In this document: piece by piece, positions 55,438-63,457 of the stretch
Layout: the number at the start of each line of letters is the position of its first letter
How positions within the stretch are numbered: position 1 is the stretch's first letter
Assembly: GCA_944389455.1 (NCBI GenBank)
Contig: CALXMK010000003.1
Coordinates: forward strand, 79,388-143,387
Length of the DNA stretch: 64,000 nt
From: an uncultured Verrucomicrobiota bacterium
GTDB taxonomy: Bacteria; Verrucomicrobiota; Verrucomicrobiia; Limisphaerales; UBA1412
Direction of reading: 5' to 3'
The notes under the pieces: model-generated
What the model saw: only the letters and a program-made list of their open reading frames with translations
Told to the model about the DNA's origin: nothing
Database searches by the model: none
Translations under genes and position numbers: made by a program

Positions 55438-56745
55438 ATGAATACCGGAACTGAAAATGGGGGTGTCTCCCCAGAGAAGATTCATGAGGTCTTATTAAGG
55501 GAAGGATTATTGAGTGCGCATCATTGGCGCATAGCCCCCCAAGCGTTGAATTTGGCGGAGTATGATTATCGTTTGGCGGCGCAGATTCCTAAATGGGGAC
55601 GAATCTTGCTACAGTTTTACCGTGCCTGCAATCGGCTTTATTTTCTAAGCACGGAAGGGAAGATGCCCGGCTGGATTGCCGAGTTGGCAGATGCCGGCAA
55701 GCCTCAATGGCTGATTGAATTGCAGCGGCATCCGTTTTTTAGAAATGTTTTGCCGCGAGTCATTCGTCCTGACTTAATCCTGACGGAAGAAGGAGCAGCC
55801 CTAACTGAATTAGACAGTGTTCCGGGAGGAATCGGTTTGACGGCTTGTATGCAGAAACTTTATCTGAACGGAGAAGAGATGCTCAGAGGGTTTGCCTCTC
55901 TGTTCCCCGGAGAGGGGGCGGTGAGAATTGTCGTTTCGCGTGAATCGGAATCATATCGACCGGAGATGGAATACTTGGCCCGCAAATTAGGTTCGGAGCG
56001 ATTTCGGGTCGTGGATGAATCGAGTGAGGATTTTCCGCAAGGATGTCAGGTCTACCGATTCTTTGAGCTTTTTGACTGGGAGCAGCTGCCTTGTGCCAGA
56101 AAGCTCTTTGAACGAGCGGTGCGCGGAGAGATTACTTTGACTCCTCCGCCAAAACCTGTTCTGGAAGAGAAACTTTTCCTTGGATTACTTTGGAATAGAA
56201 CTCTGAGAGATTTCTGGCATCGGGAGTTGGGGGCCGCTTTCTTTGAGCAGATGCTGAATCTGGTGCCCAGATCCTGGATTCTGGACCCGACTCCGCTGCC
56301 TCCGCATGGAGAATATCCGCAGCTTGGAATTCATGATTGGAATGAGCTGAAGAATTTTACTCAATCTCAGCGGGCTCTGGTTCTTAAGGTAAGCGGGTTT
56401 TCGGAATTGGCATGGGGTTCCCGGGGAGTCTGGATAGGGAATGATCTCTCTGCGGATCAATGGGCTCAGGCAGTGGATAAGGCGCTGAATCAGTTTAAGC
56501 GTTCTCCCCGGATTTTGATGAAGTTTGCTCATGGGAAGAAGATTCCTATGGAATGGTATGACTTTGATGGCAAGGGACTTCGGAAGGAACAGGGAAGAGT
56601 GAGGCTTTGTCCCTATTATTTTGTAAATTCTTCCTGGACGAGAGCGGAATATGCGGGGGGATTGGCAACACTTTGTCCGGCGGATAAAAAAATTATTCAT
56701 GGTATGAATGACGCAGTTTTAATCCCGATTCAAACCGAAAAGTAA
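55438..56745 (+). CDS. Conserved protein, possible ATP-grasp fold
   Basis: 435 residues, soluble, no signal. I do not recognise a named family. Two stretches look ATP-grasp-like: VIRPDLILTEEGAALTELDS followed by VPGGIG (the Glu-Asp and following PGG recall the metal-binding end of the fold), and RALVLKVSGFSELAWGSRGV (a lysine-strand plus glycine loop). These occur in reversed order relative to a classic ATP-grasp, as in the circularly permuted type. A ligase role, adding an amine or amino acid, is speculation. It stands alone with a terminator upstream and the zinc-ribbon gene about 130 bases downstream. Confidence 0.7.
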   Translation: MNTGTENGGVSPEKIHEVLLREGLLSAHHWRIAPQALNLAEYDYRLAAQIPKWGRILLQFYRACNRLYFLSTEGKMPGWIAELADAGKPQWLIELQRHPFFRNVLPRVIRPDLILTEEGAALTELDSVPGGIGLTACMQKLYLNGEEMLRGFASLFPGEGAVRIVVSRESESYRPEMEYLARKLGSERFRVVDESSEDFPQGCQVYRFFELFDWEQLPCARKLFERAVRGEITLTPPPKPVLEEKLFLGLLWNRTLRDFWHRELGAAFFEQMLNLVPRSWILDPTPLPPHGEYPQLGIHDWNELKNFTQSQRALVLKVSGFSELAWGSRGVWIGNDLSADQWAQAVDKALNQFKRSPRILMKFAHGKKIPMEWYDFDGKGLRKEQGRVRLCPYYFVNSSWTRAEYAGGLATLCPADKKIIHGMNDAVLIPIQTEK

Positions 56746-56872
56746 AAGGGAAATGAAGAGTAAAGAATAGAAAAATATCTTTTTTGCCTTGGCTGAAAAT
56801 TCAATTTTGGCTAATATGTAAAATGTGTGAAGCGTTCTTGGAGAAAACGCATTTGCAAAGTTAATTTAGATC

Positions 56873-57208
56873 ATGAGTATTACGAGTATAGAGATCGTAG
56901 AGTTGCTTTATTCCTTACAGCAGATAGAACTGGGGGAGAATCCTAATTCTGAAGAGAGTAAGAAAGCCATTGCTGAGATTCGTCAGAAATTGCCGCCCAA
57001 TTTTCTCGGTCATTATGACCGTCTGATGAAGAGAGGCAAAAAAGGGGTGGCTCTGGTACACGGCAAGAATTGTCCTGAATGTCATATGACACTGCCTTCC
57101 GGAACTTACGCTCAGCTGCTGAGAGGAGATGATATCGTTCTTTGTGATACTTGTGCCAGGTATCTGCTTTTCAAGGCAGAAGATGGCAAAGCAGCTCCTA
57201 AACACTAA
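56873..57208 (+). CDS. Small zinc-ribbon protein
   Basis: 111 residues. The N-terminal half is helical with charged residues (VELLYSLQQIELGENPNSEE), suggesting a short coiled coil; the C-terminal half has two Cys pairs, CPEC and CDTC, 28 residues apart, the C4 zinc ribbon of the zf-RING_7/CT398-like family. Those proteins are usually longer (about 230-250 residues), with a long coiled coil, so this one is a short version. Likely cytosolic nucleic-acid or protein binder. Function unknown. Confidence 0.82.
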   Translation: MSITSIEIVELLYSLQQIELGENPNSEESKKAIAEIRQKLPPNFLGHYDRLMKRGKKGVALVHGKNCPECHMTLPSGTYAQLLRGDDIVLCDTCARYLLFKAEDGKAAPKH

Positions 57209-57232
57209 AACATTCCGGGAAGCGGCAGGAAA

Positions 57233-57260
57233 AGCCTAGCAAGGCTCACATTTTTGTGAG
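57233..57260 (+). promoter_or_regulatory. Two adjoining small hairpins before the UbiA-like gene
   Basis: AGCCT/AGGCT (57233-57246) and CTCACA/TGTGAG with a TTTT loop (57245-57260) share bases, so only one can form at a time. No T-run follows, so they are not a standard terminator; they may affect the mRNA leader of the next gene or mean nothing. Confidence 0.3.
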
Positions 57261-57295
57261 AGAAGATAAAGCTTAGATCTGCTGCGGGAATTTTT

Positions 57296-58189
57296 TTGAG
57301 GAATACTACCCAATGTCTAAAAAGGTGGGGCTCCTTTTTACAAGTACGCCACACCTTTTTTGTTTTTCCTTTTGCGGTTATTTCCGTGATGCTGGCGGCT
57401 AGAGCCCATCGCGGCTGGCCGGGATGGAAGGTCTTTGTTTTACTTCCGACAGCTCTCTTTTTAGCTCGAGCTTGTTTACTTGCCTATGGACATCTGCTTC
57501 ACCGTAAACTGGAATTGAATCATCCAGGGTTTTCGTCTCAAGTGGTGGTAGGCAGGGGAGTTTCGGTAGGAGAAGCTTGGACCTTGGTTGTACTTTCCGC
57601 TGCTGGGGTGCTCTTCTGCTGCGCTTTGCTCAATCCGCTTTGCCTCTATTGTGCGCTTCCGGCGCTGGCCTTGGGATGTGCTTATTATCATATTCGGCTA
57701 AAAAGTGATTTTGGCTCACTTTTTTTGGGAGGAGTTTTCGCAATGGCTCCATTGGGAGGCTGGATGGCGGTGACCGGTTCAGTCAGTTGGGAGCCTTTAG
57801 CACTGGGAGTTATCAATATTCTCTGGATCAGCGGATTGGATACGCTGTATTCGGTGAAGAATTATGAGATTGAAAAGACTTTGGGACTGAGAAGCCTGCC
57901 TATTCGCTGGGGGGTTCAAAACGCTCTTTCCTATTCTCTGCTGATGCATCTGTTGACGGTGATGGCGATGGCGGTATTTGGTTTCTTAGTCATGTTCAAG
58001 ATTGCTTATATGGTGGCCGTGATGTTTATTGCGGCAATAGTGATTATTGAGCATTGGATTGCCAAAATCCGGAAAAAGCATTGGATAGGAAATGCCTTTT
58101 CCCGACTTAATATTCTCGTGAACATCGTCTATTTATTGGCTTCGGCCTGCGAGATTATTTTCCCGTTTTTTAATTTTTCCGTAAAATAG
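57296..58189 (+). CDS. UbiA-family prenyltransferase homologue (MqnP-like) with degenerate metal motifs
   Basis: 297 residues with about eight to nine membrane helices. The opening LQVRHTFFVFPFAVISVMLA is typical of UbiA/MqnP enzymes, which join a polyprenyl chain to an aromatic acid using two Mg2+-binding motifs. Motif 1 (N-R-x-x-D-x-x-x-D) is replaced by GHLLHRKLE around residues 65-73: Asn to Gly, first Asp to His, second Asp to Glu. Motif 2 reads DTLYSVKNYEIEKTLGLRSL: the first Asp and Tyr stay, but later Asp residues are Asn and Glu. The prenyltransferase reaction is therefore doubtful. Start is TTG at 57296; no ATG fits before residue about 32, so the start is uncertain. It ends in TAG. 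Confidence 0.78.
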   Translation: MRNTTQCLKRWGSFLQVRHTFFVFPFAVISVMLAARAHRGWPGWKVFVLLPTALFLARACLLAYGHLLHRKLELNHPGFSSQVVVGRGVSVGEAWTLVVLSAAGVLFCCALLNPLCLYCALPALALGCAYYHIRLKSDFGSLFLGGVFAMAPLGGWMAVTGSVSWEPLALGVINILWISGLDTLYSVKNYEIEKTLGLRSLPIRWGVQNALSYSLLMHLLTVMAMAVFGFLVMFKIAYMVAVMFIAAIVIIEHWIAKIRKKHWIGNAFSRLNILVNIVYLLASACEIIFPFFNFSVK

Positions 58190-58230
58190 AACCGAAAATC
58201 GGCCGCCAATCGGTGAATGGCGGCCAACGG

Positions 58231-58983
58231 CTAGCTTTTGAAGAAGCAGGAGAAAGCCTCGTCATAAGATTGTCCGGAGCGCCGGCGTTCATTGACCAGC
58301 GCCCGAATTTGCTCCGGAGTGTGAATCAATCTCAGACTCTCCGGATATCGGGAACGAAGATTTTGGGTGAGGGAAGAGGTTTTCATCATGGGAAACTGAT
58401 GGGAATCGGTTCCTTCGGGGAGCAGAGGGACTCGTTGATTAGTCAGTGCTTGAGCTCGGATATTGGGAGAGCGGGTGAGTCCGAGCGAGATAATTTCCAC
58501 GGGACGATAGATCGACTGCCCCTTGGAAGACTTTTGCTCGAGCGGCTCCGCTTTCCAGTAGGGAGAGAGCCATCGGATTCCGGCGCGAACCAATTCCGCT
58601 CCCGCTTCGGTGAGAGTAATTCGAGCGTGAAGTCCATCTTCCGAGCGGAAAAGGTCTTGAATCAGCCCATAGAGACTCGGTTTTTGAGAAACGCTGGGGT
58701 CTGCGTCGGGATGGCCGAGATAGATCGGTTTACCGATGAGAGCTCGTTTGAGACGTCCTCTCAGGGAGTGGAAGGAGCGCAGTATTCTCCGGATGGATTC
58801 TTCATCTACTCGCTGAATCCCAAGCCGATGCGGATGATCGCCCCAAGGTGCGATCAGAAGTGAGACGGAGCCGTTATCTCGGTCTGAAGAAGGGAGCGGC
58901 TGCGGTGAGGCGGTGAACTTTTGTTCGGAGGAATGAGTATTCTCGGAGAGATTACGAAAGAGTTTTGCCGTGAATTTGATCAT
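58231..58983 (-). CDS. Mu-like phage I protein (head maturation protease/scaffold)
   Basis: 250 residues from the ATG at 58983; an ATG at 59025 is in frame, but would overlap the portal gene by 74 rather than 32 bases. Family text: LLIAPWGDHPHRLGIQRVDE (about residues 42-61), GKPIYLGHPDADPS, LYGLIQDLF, GLHARITLTEAGAELVRAGI and RWLSPYWKAE, the layout of the Mu gpI/gp32 protease domain. Mu I is longer (about 360) because of its scaffold tail, which is short here. In Mu-like phages it cuts the scaffold inside the prohead. It directly follows the portal gene; the two phage genes between portal and protease in Mu are absent. Confidence 0.85.
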   Translation of the reverse strand: MIKFTAKLFRNLSENTHSSEQKFTASPQPLPSSDRDNGSVSLLIAPWGDHPHRLGIQRVDEESIRRILRSFHSLRGRLKRALIGKPIYLGHPDADPSVSQKPSLYGLIQDLFRSEDGLHARITLTEAGAELVRAGIRWLSPYWKAEPLEQKSSKGQSIYRPVEIISLGLTRSPNIRAQALTNQRVPLLPEGTDSHQFPMMKTSSLTQNLRSRYPESLRLIHTPEQIRALVNERRRSGQSYDEAFSCFFKS

Positions 58984-60256
58984 TGTTTTTAGTTTCTTTT
59001 GTTTGAGTTGGTTGAGTTTGTTCAAAACGATTTAATTCCTGCAGAGGGGTGGAAGACTCGGCCAGGAGCTCGCCGGGCGTGGGCATGGCGCGTTGATACC
59101 TCCGCAGCATTTTTGCCAACGAGAGAGGAGCCCCATGTTTCAGGAGGAATTCGTCCACTTTGAGATCGGTCTCTATACTCGATTTTTGAGTGTTATTGAG
59201 ATGAAATCGTGCTAAAGGTTTGATGTCCGGGCCGAAAAGCCAGCGGATAACCCAGGTATCCAGTTGAGTATGGATTGTCTCCGAAATCCATTCCGCGTCA
59301 TCAATCTCCATCAATAAGGCTTCATCCTGCTGCATGGTAGCTCCGGCGCCGTAATGAATGGAGCGGGTGGAGAGATCGCCTCCGCGCCATAAAGTAATGA
59401 TGGCTCGAGTCATCTCTTCGACCAGAGCGGGGAAGGGGGTAGAACGACCATCGCTGCGTTCGATCACCTGGATATTTTCGCCGGAGGAGATCAGAACGGA
59501 GGAGTTATGGGAAAAATCTTCGAGCGCTTCCTGCATATCGCTCCATTCGGCAGAACCTCGTTCGGCGGGAGTGGTTCCCAGTACGGCAGGGAAACCGTGA
59601 CGGCGGCAATAGAAGAGCCAATCCCGGAGGGGCATACGCTTAAAGAGACAGGCTATTGAGCAGGCCGTCATGAGACCTTCGCCTACGCTGATCATCCATC
59701 CGCCGGGTTCGAGTTCCTGCGGAGCCGAAGTAAATTCGGAAGGACAGAAACGGAGTTTCCCGGTGGTGTTTTCAAAACACCAGAGGGGAACAAATCGGAG
59801 TTCCGCGCTGAGGTTCCCTTCCGGGGAGGGAATCCAGATGATTTCATGGACGGCATAGCGCTTGCCTATGGCGTCCATCATTTGACGGATGAGAAGCTGA
59901 AGCCCGCCCGTTTCATTCTCATCCATGGCATGAGTCACGCGAAGATTGCGGTAAAAGTGTTCCAGGGCCTCGCGGTGAGCTTGAGCGGCGGCGGAGCCGT
60001 TCAGAGTCAGAATTTCATAACTGAGCCGGGAAACCGCTTTTTTCCGTTTGGAGGCAGCTACATGGATGGTATCGTCCCGTTCTTCCATACTTTCCCAAAT
60101 CAGGGCCGCTTCTCTCAGATATCCCGCTCGAAAAGCATCCAGACTCTGTGTCAGAGATTCTATCGAGAGTTCTCTGGAGTTCCTGCCTGTTTTACGGAGC
60201 AAACCGGGGGGAAAAGAGGAGAGAGAGGAATGCCGCTTGAGCTTGGCTTTATTCAT
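58952..60256 (-). CDS. Mu-like phage portal protein (DUF935, gp29 type)
   Basis: 434 residues, a little shorter than Mu gp29 (about 510). Conserved order: DDTIHVAASKRKKAVSRLSY, MMDAIGKRYAVHEIIWIPSP, ELRFVPLWCFENTTGKLRF, CLFKRMPLRDWLFYCRRHGF, ALVEEMTRAIITLWRGGDLS and DTWVIRWLFGPDIKPLARF. The portal is the twelve-subunit ring at one head vertex through which DNA passes. There is no terminase upstream and no capsid or tail gene downstream, so this is an orphan: a decayed prophage part, a satellite, or a domesticated element. Its 3' end overlaps the protease gene by 32 bases. The window around it looks more GC-rich than most of the sequence. Confidence 0.87.
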   Translation of the reverse strand: MNKAKLKRHSSLSSFPPGLLRKTGRNSRELSIESLTQSLDAFRAGYLREAALIWESMEERDDTIHVAASKRKKAVSRLSYEILTLNGSAAAQAHREALEHFYRNLRVTHAMDENETGGLQLLIRQMMDAIGKRYAVHEIIWIPSPEGNLSAELRFVPLWCFENTTGKLRFCPSEFTSAPQELEPGGWMISVGEGLMTACSIACLFKRMPLRDWLFYCRRHGFPAVLGTTPAERGSAEWSDMQEALEDFSHNSSVLISSGENIQVIERSDGRSTPFPALVEEMTRAIITLWRGGDLSTRSIHYGAGATMQQDEALLMEIDDAEWISETIHTQLDTWVIRWLFGPDIKPLARFHLNNTQKSSIETDLKVDEFLLKHGAPLSLAKMLRRYQRAMPTPGELLAESSTPLQELNRFEQTQPTQTKETKNNDQIHGKTLS

Positions 60257-60508
60257 ATTCTTCCTATCAGAAAGAATTTTATGGGGATTGAAAATGAATC
60301 CATGGCGAAGATTTCAGTCATGGTCAATAAAGGGGTTATTCTTGTTTTTTAAAGAAAAGAGAGGAGATGAATAAAATTTTTCTTGTATTACGAGAAATTT
60401 TTGCTATTCTTTCTTTATCCTCTTTCACTCCGCGAGTGTTTAGGGGAATACGAAGTCTAGTTATTAAATTACCTAACACGATAAAACAGATTGAACAGAA
60501 GAAAACAG

Positions 60509-61273
60509 ATGTCTAAATATCCTAAATCAACAACCTCTTCACAAAATATTTATGCTCGCTCATTCGATTCGCTGTGCCGCTTTTTTGAAGTCAACGTTCC
60601 TCCGCCTCTTTTCCCCGAGAAGAGGGAGGCGGCCGAGTTGGAACGGCTTCTGGATTACATCTTCAAGGCTCCGGGCGAACGATTGCCGTCGGCCCAGATC
60701 GGTTCGGTATCGGAGGAAGGATTAAACTCGGAGCACCCCCGACTTTATGCGGAAGCTCTGCTAGAGCATCGTCTGAAGCCTCTCTGCCGCAAAGCTTCTC
60801 TGAGCGGGATTTTACGCCGCTATCCGCATTCCGGTCAGGAATTTTTGCTCCGTCAGCAGGCGGAGTTGGATTTCGTTCTCGCCTCGGATGAGTGTGGAGA
60901 AAACGGCCAATTGGTTTCCGGCAGCGATTTGGCGCGCTTTTTGCGCTGCTATCGGCTTCACTGCGGAGATGGGGGAAGCGGATTGAATTTGCGATATGCT
61001 CCTGGACCTGGGCTCTATTACTACGGTTTTATGACACCGGTGGGCAAAGCGCGTTTTTGGGCGGTTCCGGTGAAGCGGTTCGGAATTGCACTGATGCTGA
61101 CAACGGGGCCTTCGGCTCACTTGGGGCAGCTGTCGCTGCGGGCTCGCGAGCTGGGGCACTCGCCCTTGATGCCGGCAGGATTATATACAGGAGAACATCG
61201 ATTGATTTGCGAGAGTGAAGAGGCGATTTATGAAGCGCTGAATATGGATTATGTTCCTCCTGCGCTGAGATAG
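60509..61273 (+). CDS. DNA polymerase X-derived nucleotidyltransferase-like protein, catalytic residues degenerate
   Basis: 254 residues from the ATG at 60509 (a TTG at 60491 is also in frame). The C-terminal 75 residues match the thumb/end of family X polymerases: RFGIALMLTTGPSAHLGQLS, LRARELGHSPLMPAGLY, then ESEEAIYEALNMDYVPPALR. The central SGILRRYPHSG and ELDFVLAS correspond to the palm motifs G-S-x-R-R and D-x-D. Changes: the first Asp is Glu (ELD) and the third catalytic Asp, expected about ten residues before FGIAL, reads as Arg in KARFWAVPV. The helix-hairpin-helix and PHP domains of PolX are missing. It probably no longer polymerises; it could bind DNA or nucleotides. It is divergent from the portal gene and followed by a terminator. 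Confidence 0.6.
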   Translation: MSKYPKSTTSSQNIYARSFDSLCRFFEVNVPPPLFPEKREAAELERLLDYIFKAPGERLPSAQIGSVSEEGLNSEHPRLYAEALLEHRLKPLCRKASLSGILRRYPHSGQEFLLRQQAELDFVLASDECGENGQLVSGSDLARFLRCYRLHCGDGGSGLNLRYAPGPGLYYYGFMTPVGKARFWAVPVKRFGIALMLTTGPSAHLGQLSLRARELGHSPLMPAGLYTGEHRLICESEEAIYEALNMDYVPPALR

Positions 61274-61310
61274 AGGGGAGCGCTTAATTCATTGGATAAC
61301 AAGAGGCAAT

Positions 61311-61354
61311 AAAAAGCTTCGGCTGAGGATTGAATCTCTGCCGGAGCTTTTTTT
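61311..61354 (+). terminator. Rho-independent terminator
   Basis: A 13-base-pair stem (61311-61323 with 61340-61352) with one wobble pair, followed by T residues; downstream of the PolX-like gene. Confidence 0.88.
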
Positions 61355-61376
61355 ATGATGCTTTAATGAGGGAGGA

Positions 61377-61664
61377 CTAGAGCTCTCCCAGGCGGTCGCT
61401 CAAGAACCGTTTCAGCTCACTCAGCGGGATACGGAGGGAACGGTATCGTTTGCCCGGGGTAGCCAAATTGATGGCGCGGAGCTGCCCGCAATCGACCAGA
61501 TTGGAGATGTGCATTTGGCTGACTCCCAGCAAGGCGGCGGCCTCTTTACGCTTGAGCAGCAGAGGTGCAAAGCCGGAGCGTGGGGAGTGGGAATAGGATT
61601 TATCCGAAGTATCCGGGGCTGATGCCGAAGGACAAGGAGATGTTTTAGCTGTTTGATTCATCAT
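61377..61664 (-). CDS. Excisionase-like helix-turn-helix protein
   Basis: 95 residues. The first 32 are polar and Ser/Pro-rich and likely disordered. LLLKRKEAAALLGVSQMHIS followed by NLVDCGQLRAINLATPG and RSLRIPLSELKRFL is a MerR/excisionase-type winged helix-turn-helix, used in phage and transposon excision, or as a regulator. It belongs by position to the small phage-like island, but no integrase or attachment site is visible nearby. Confidence 0.82.
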   Translation of the reverse strand: MMNQTAKTSPCPSASAPDTSDKSYSHSPRSGFAPLLLKRKEAAALLGVSQMHISNLVDCGQLRAINLATPGKRYRSLRIPLSELKRFLSDRLGEL

Positions 61665-61990
61665 ATAATAAGTAATCTTATGTTTTTAGGGTTGAATTCG
61701 CCGGAAAATAGAGTGCGGAATCATCTATCTTCAAATTTTCTTTTTAGGGAAAAAGAAGGATAAATGAAATTTTCTATTCCGTTGAATAGAGAAATTCTAG
61801 CGAAATATTTCTTTTGATACAAGAAAAAATAAAAATTTTTTGAATGAGGGATGATTTGAAGTTATTTCCGGAATCTTAGCTTTTCTCGAAGTTGCTGTGC
61901 CCCTCTGTATGCTGCCGAGAGATTGAATAAGTATAAAAAAGAGGTGTACTCAGGATGAGCACACCTCCGGATGATTAAATGAGTATTGAA
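61665..61990. other. Intergenic region
   Basis: About 325 bases, AT-rich in the middle, with no gene seen. The terminator of the PEP-CTERM gene lies at its right end (61935-61967). Confidence 0.5.
61935..61967 (-). terminator. Rho-independent terminator of the PEP-CTERM gene
   Basis: GAGGTGT (61941-61947) with ACACCTC (61961-61967) plus an inner CTC/GAG; on the minus strand it is followed by TTTTTT. Confidence 0.82.
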
Positions 61991-62587
61991 TTAGCTATGA
62001 GCTTTTCTGCGGTAAGAGGCGCAGGCCAGAGCGGCCAGGCCGATTCCTGCCAGAGCCAGTGTACCCGGCTCGGGAATATTGGTTATTGTAAAGGGTTCAA
62101 AGTGGAGCATCGCCGCGTCTCCGCCGCCGGGGCTTCCTGTTGTATAGGTGAAGGGGGCTGAAGTTCCTACCGGCCACCATAATTCGTAATATTCTCCCTC
62201 TTGGACGGGTAACAACGTCTGCCAAACTTCCAAAGTCAGCTCGATCTCCGTTCCTTTGGGAACCGTATCCAGATCAACTGAGGTTCCGGCCAGACGGCCT
62301 GAATCCAATCCGGTTCTGGAAGTTCCAAAGGGAATGGCATATCGATATGCTTCGGAAGGGTAAGAAGGAAATCCGGTAATCGATTCCCCTTTATAGTAGA
62401 GGAACCCTACATAACTATCGGCATCGATTCTTTGTCCGACTTCCCAATCTCCGAAGGTGGAATCGTAGGTTACATAACTCTCGGTATCAGATACCAGTTT
62501 GACTGAACCTTGAGCCTTGGCCTGTTGAGTTTGACTCAAGAGAATTCCCAGCAGAATACTGCATGTTATAATGATTGATCTTTTCAT
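61991..62587 (-). CDS. PEP-CTERM protein (paralogue 1)
   Basis: 198 residues. Signal peptide MKRSIIITCSILLGILLSQT, a beta-rich secreted domain of about 140 residues (SDTESYVTYDSTFGDWEVG, YKGESITGFPS, TSRTGLDSGRLAGTSVDLD), and a C-terminal PEP-CTERM sorting tail: IPEPGTLALAGIGLAALACA and then YRRK. Exosortase would recognise and process this signal for surface or matrix delivery; no exosortase gene is in the window. A paralogue with nearly identical DNA runs off the right edge, with a small secreted-protein gene between. Confidence 0.92.
   Translation of the reverse strand: MKRSIIITCSILLGILLSQTQQAKAQGSVKLVSDTESYVTYDSTFGDWEVGQRIDADSYVGFLYYKGESITGFPSYPSEAYRYAIPFGTSRTGLDSGRLAGTSVDLDTVPKGTEIELTLEVWQTLLPVQEGEYYELWWPVGTSAPFTYTTGSPGGGDAAMLHFEPFTITNIPEPGTLALAGIGLAALACASYRRKAHS
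62002..62587 (-). repeat. PEP-CTERM duplication, copy 1
   Basis: The DNA of paralogue 1 matches 63463-64000 almost base for base at both ends, with replaced patches in between (around the FPS and VWQ stretches). Recent duplication. Confidence 0.85.
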
Positions 62588-62723
62588 AATATCTAATTTT
62601 AATCCTAATTTTAGAAATAGTTACTAAATTTAAATTTTATTCAATTAAATTATTGATTTTTTCAAAATCCTCAGAAAGGGGAATTGTGGTTAATTGATAA
62701 ATAGGTCTACCATGTTTTTCTGA

Positions 62724-63179
62724 TTAGATATTTTCATACACGTTGTCTGTTACAGAGAGAAGCGAAGAAGGTGAGGAAGAAAGTGGAGAAGTTTGAGAGG
62801 AAAGTTCAACGTAGTTGAAGTCAATATCATCTAATAGATATATGCCATTGCCGAGATCCCAAAAGGGTCTGTTCCAAATATTCGCCGGCAGAGGGGGCCA
62901 TTCATTCCAGAATTGATAGGAGAAATAAATTCCGCACTCCGGTGAATAAATTGGATCATAGGGAGGTGGTAATTCCATTTCAGATGGACTCAACGGATTG
63001 GAATTTACATAGACCTGCCGATTATTCAATTCCGGACTGGCAGCAGATGATTCTATTGATATTCCCAGGATGAGCATTAAAGATATTCCTGCCTGAGCAG
63101 CTGTCTCATAGAGACGTCTTGAGAAATATTTCCCTGCTCTGGAATAATTTATGTTTTTGCAATATATTGTTTTTTTCAT
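62724..63179 (-). CDS. Small secreted protein, family not recognised
   Basis: 151 residues from the ATG at 63179, just before a signal-like segment (about residues 23-47, ETAAQAGISLMLILGISIES). A longer start at 63245 adds 22 polar residues before it and is less likely. The mature part is rich in Pro, Tyr, Ser and Trp (PPPYDPIYSPECGIYFSYQF), low in charge, and ends in a Ser-rich tail (SSQTSPLSSSPSSLLS). No PEP-CTERM tail. It lies between the two PEP-CTERM paralogues on the same strand. Function unknown. Confidence 0.6.
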   Translation of the reverse strand: MKKTIYCKNINYSRAGKYFSRRLYETAAQAGISLMLILGISIESSAASPELNNRQVYVNSNPLSPSEMELPPPYDPIYSPECGIYFSYQFWNEWPPLPANIWNRPFWDLGNGIYLLDDIDFNYVELSSQTSPLSSSPSSLLSVTDNVYENI

Positions 63180-63388
63180 AGTCAATCTGTCTCCAGAGGG
63201 GGTTAAAATGTAAAATTCCTCTGAAGCATGTATGCAATTATACAAAAATCATAAAACAGAGGCAAGGTGTTTTTTAAAAAAACTTATTTTGATTTTTAAT
63301 TTATCCTTATTTTATTGAGTGAGAGTGAATTGCATCTTTATAACTTGATTTTTAAAAACAGCCGAAAAAATTCTTAAAAGAAAACTCA

Positions 63389-63428
63389 ATCACCAAGGTG
63401 GAGCTCATTATGAACTCTCCTTGGTGAT
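63389..63428 (-). terminator. Hairpin, probable terminator of the right-edge PEP-CTERM gene
   Basis: A 10-base-pair perfect stem (63389-63398 with 63419-63428); on the minus strand it is followed by TGAGTTTTCTTTT. Confidence 0.65.
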
Positions 63429-63457
63429 GAAGCATCGCTATAAGAAACTATATTGAA

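Noticed and set aside
58213..58863. 216-codon plus-strand frame opposite the phage protease
   Set aside because: Shadow of the protease gene, whose minus-strand frame matches the Mu I family and links to the portal gene.
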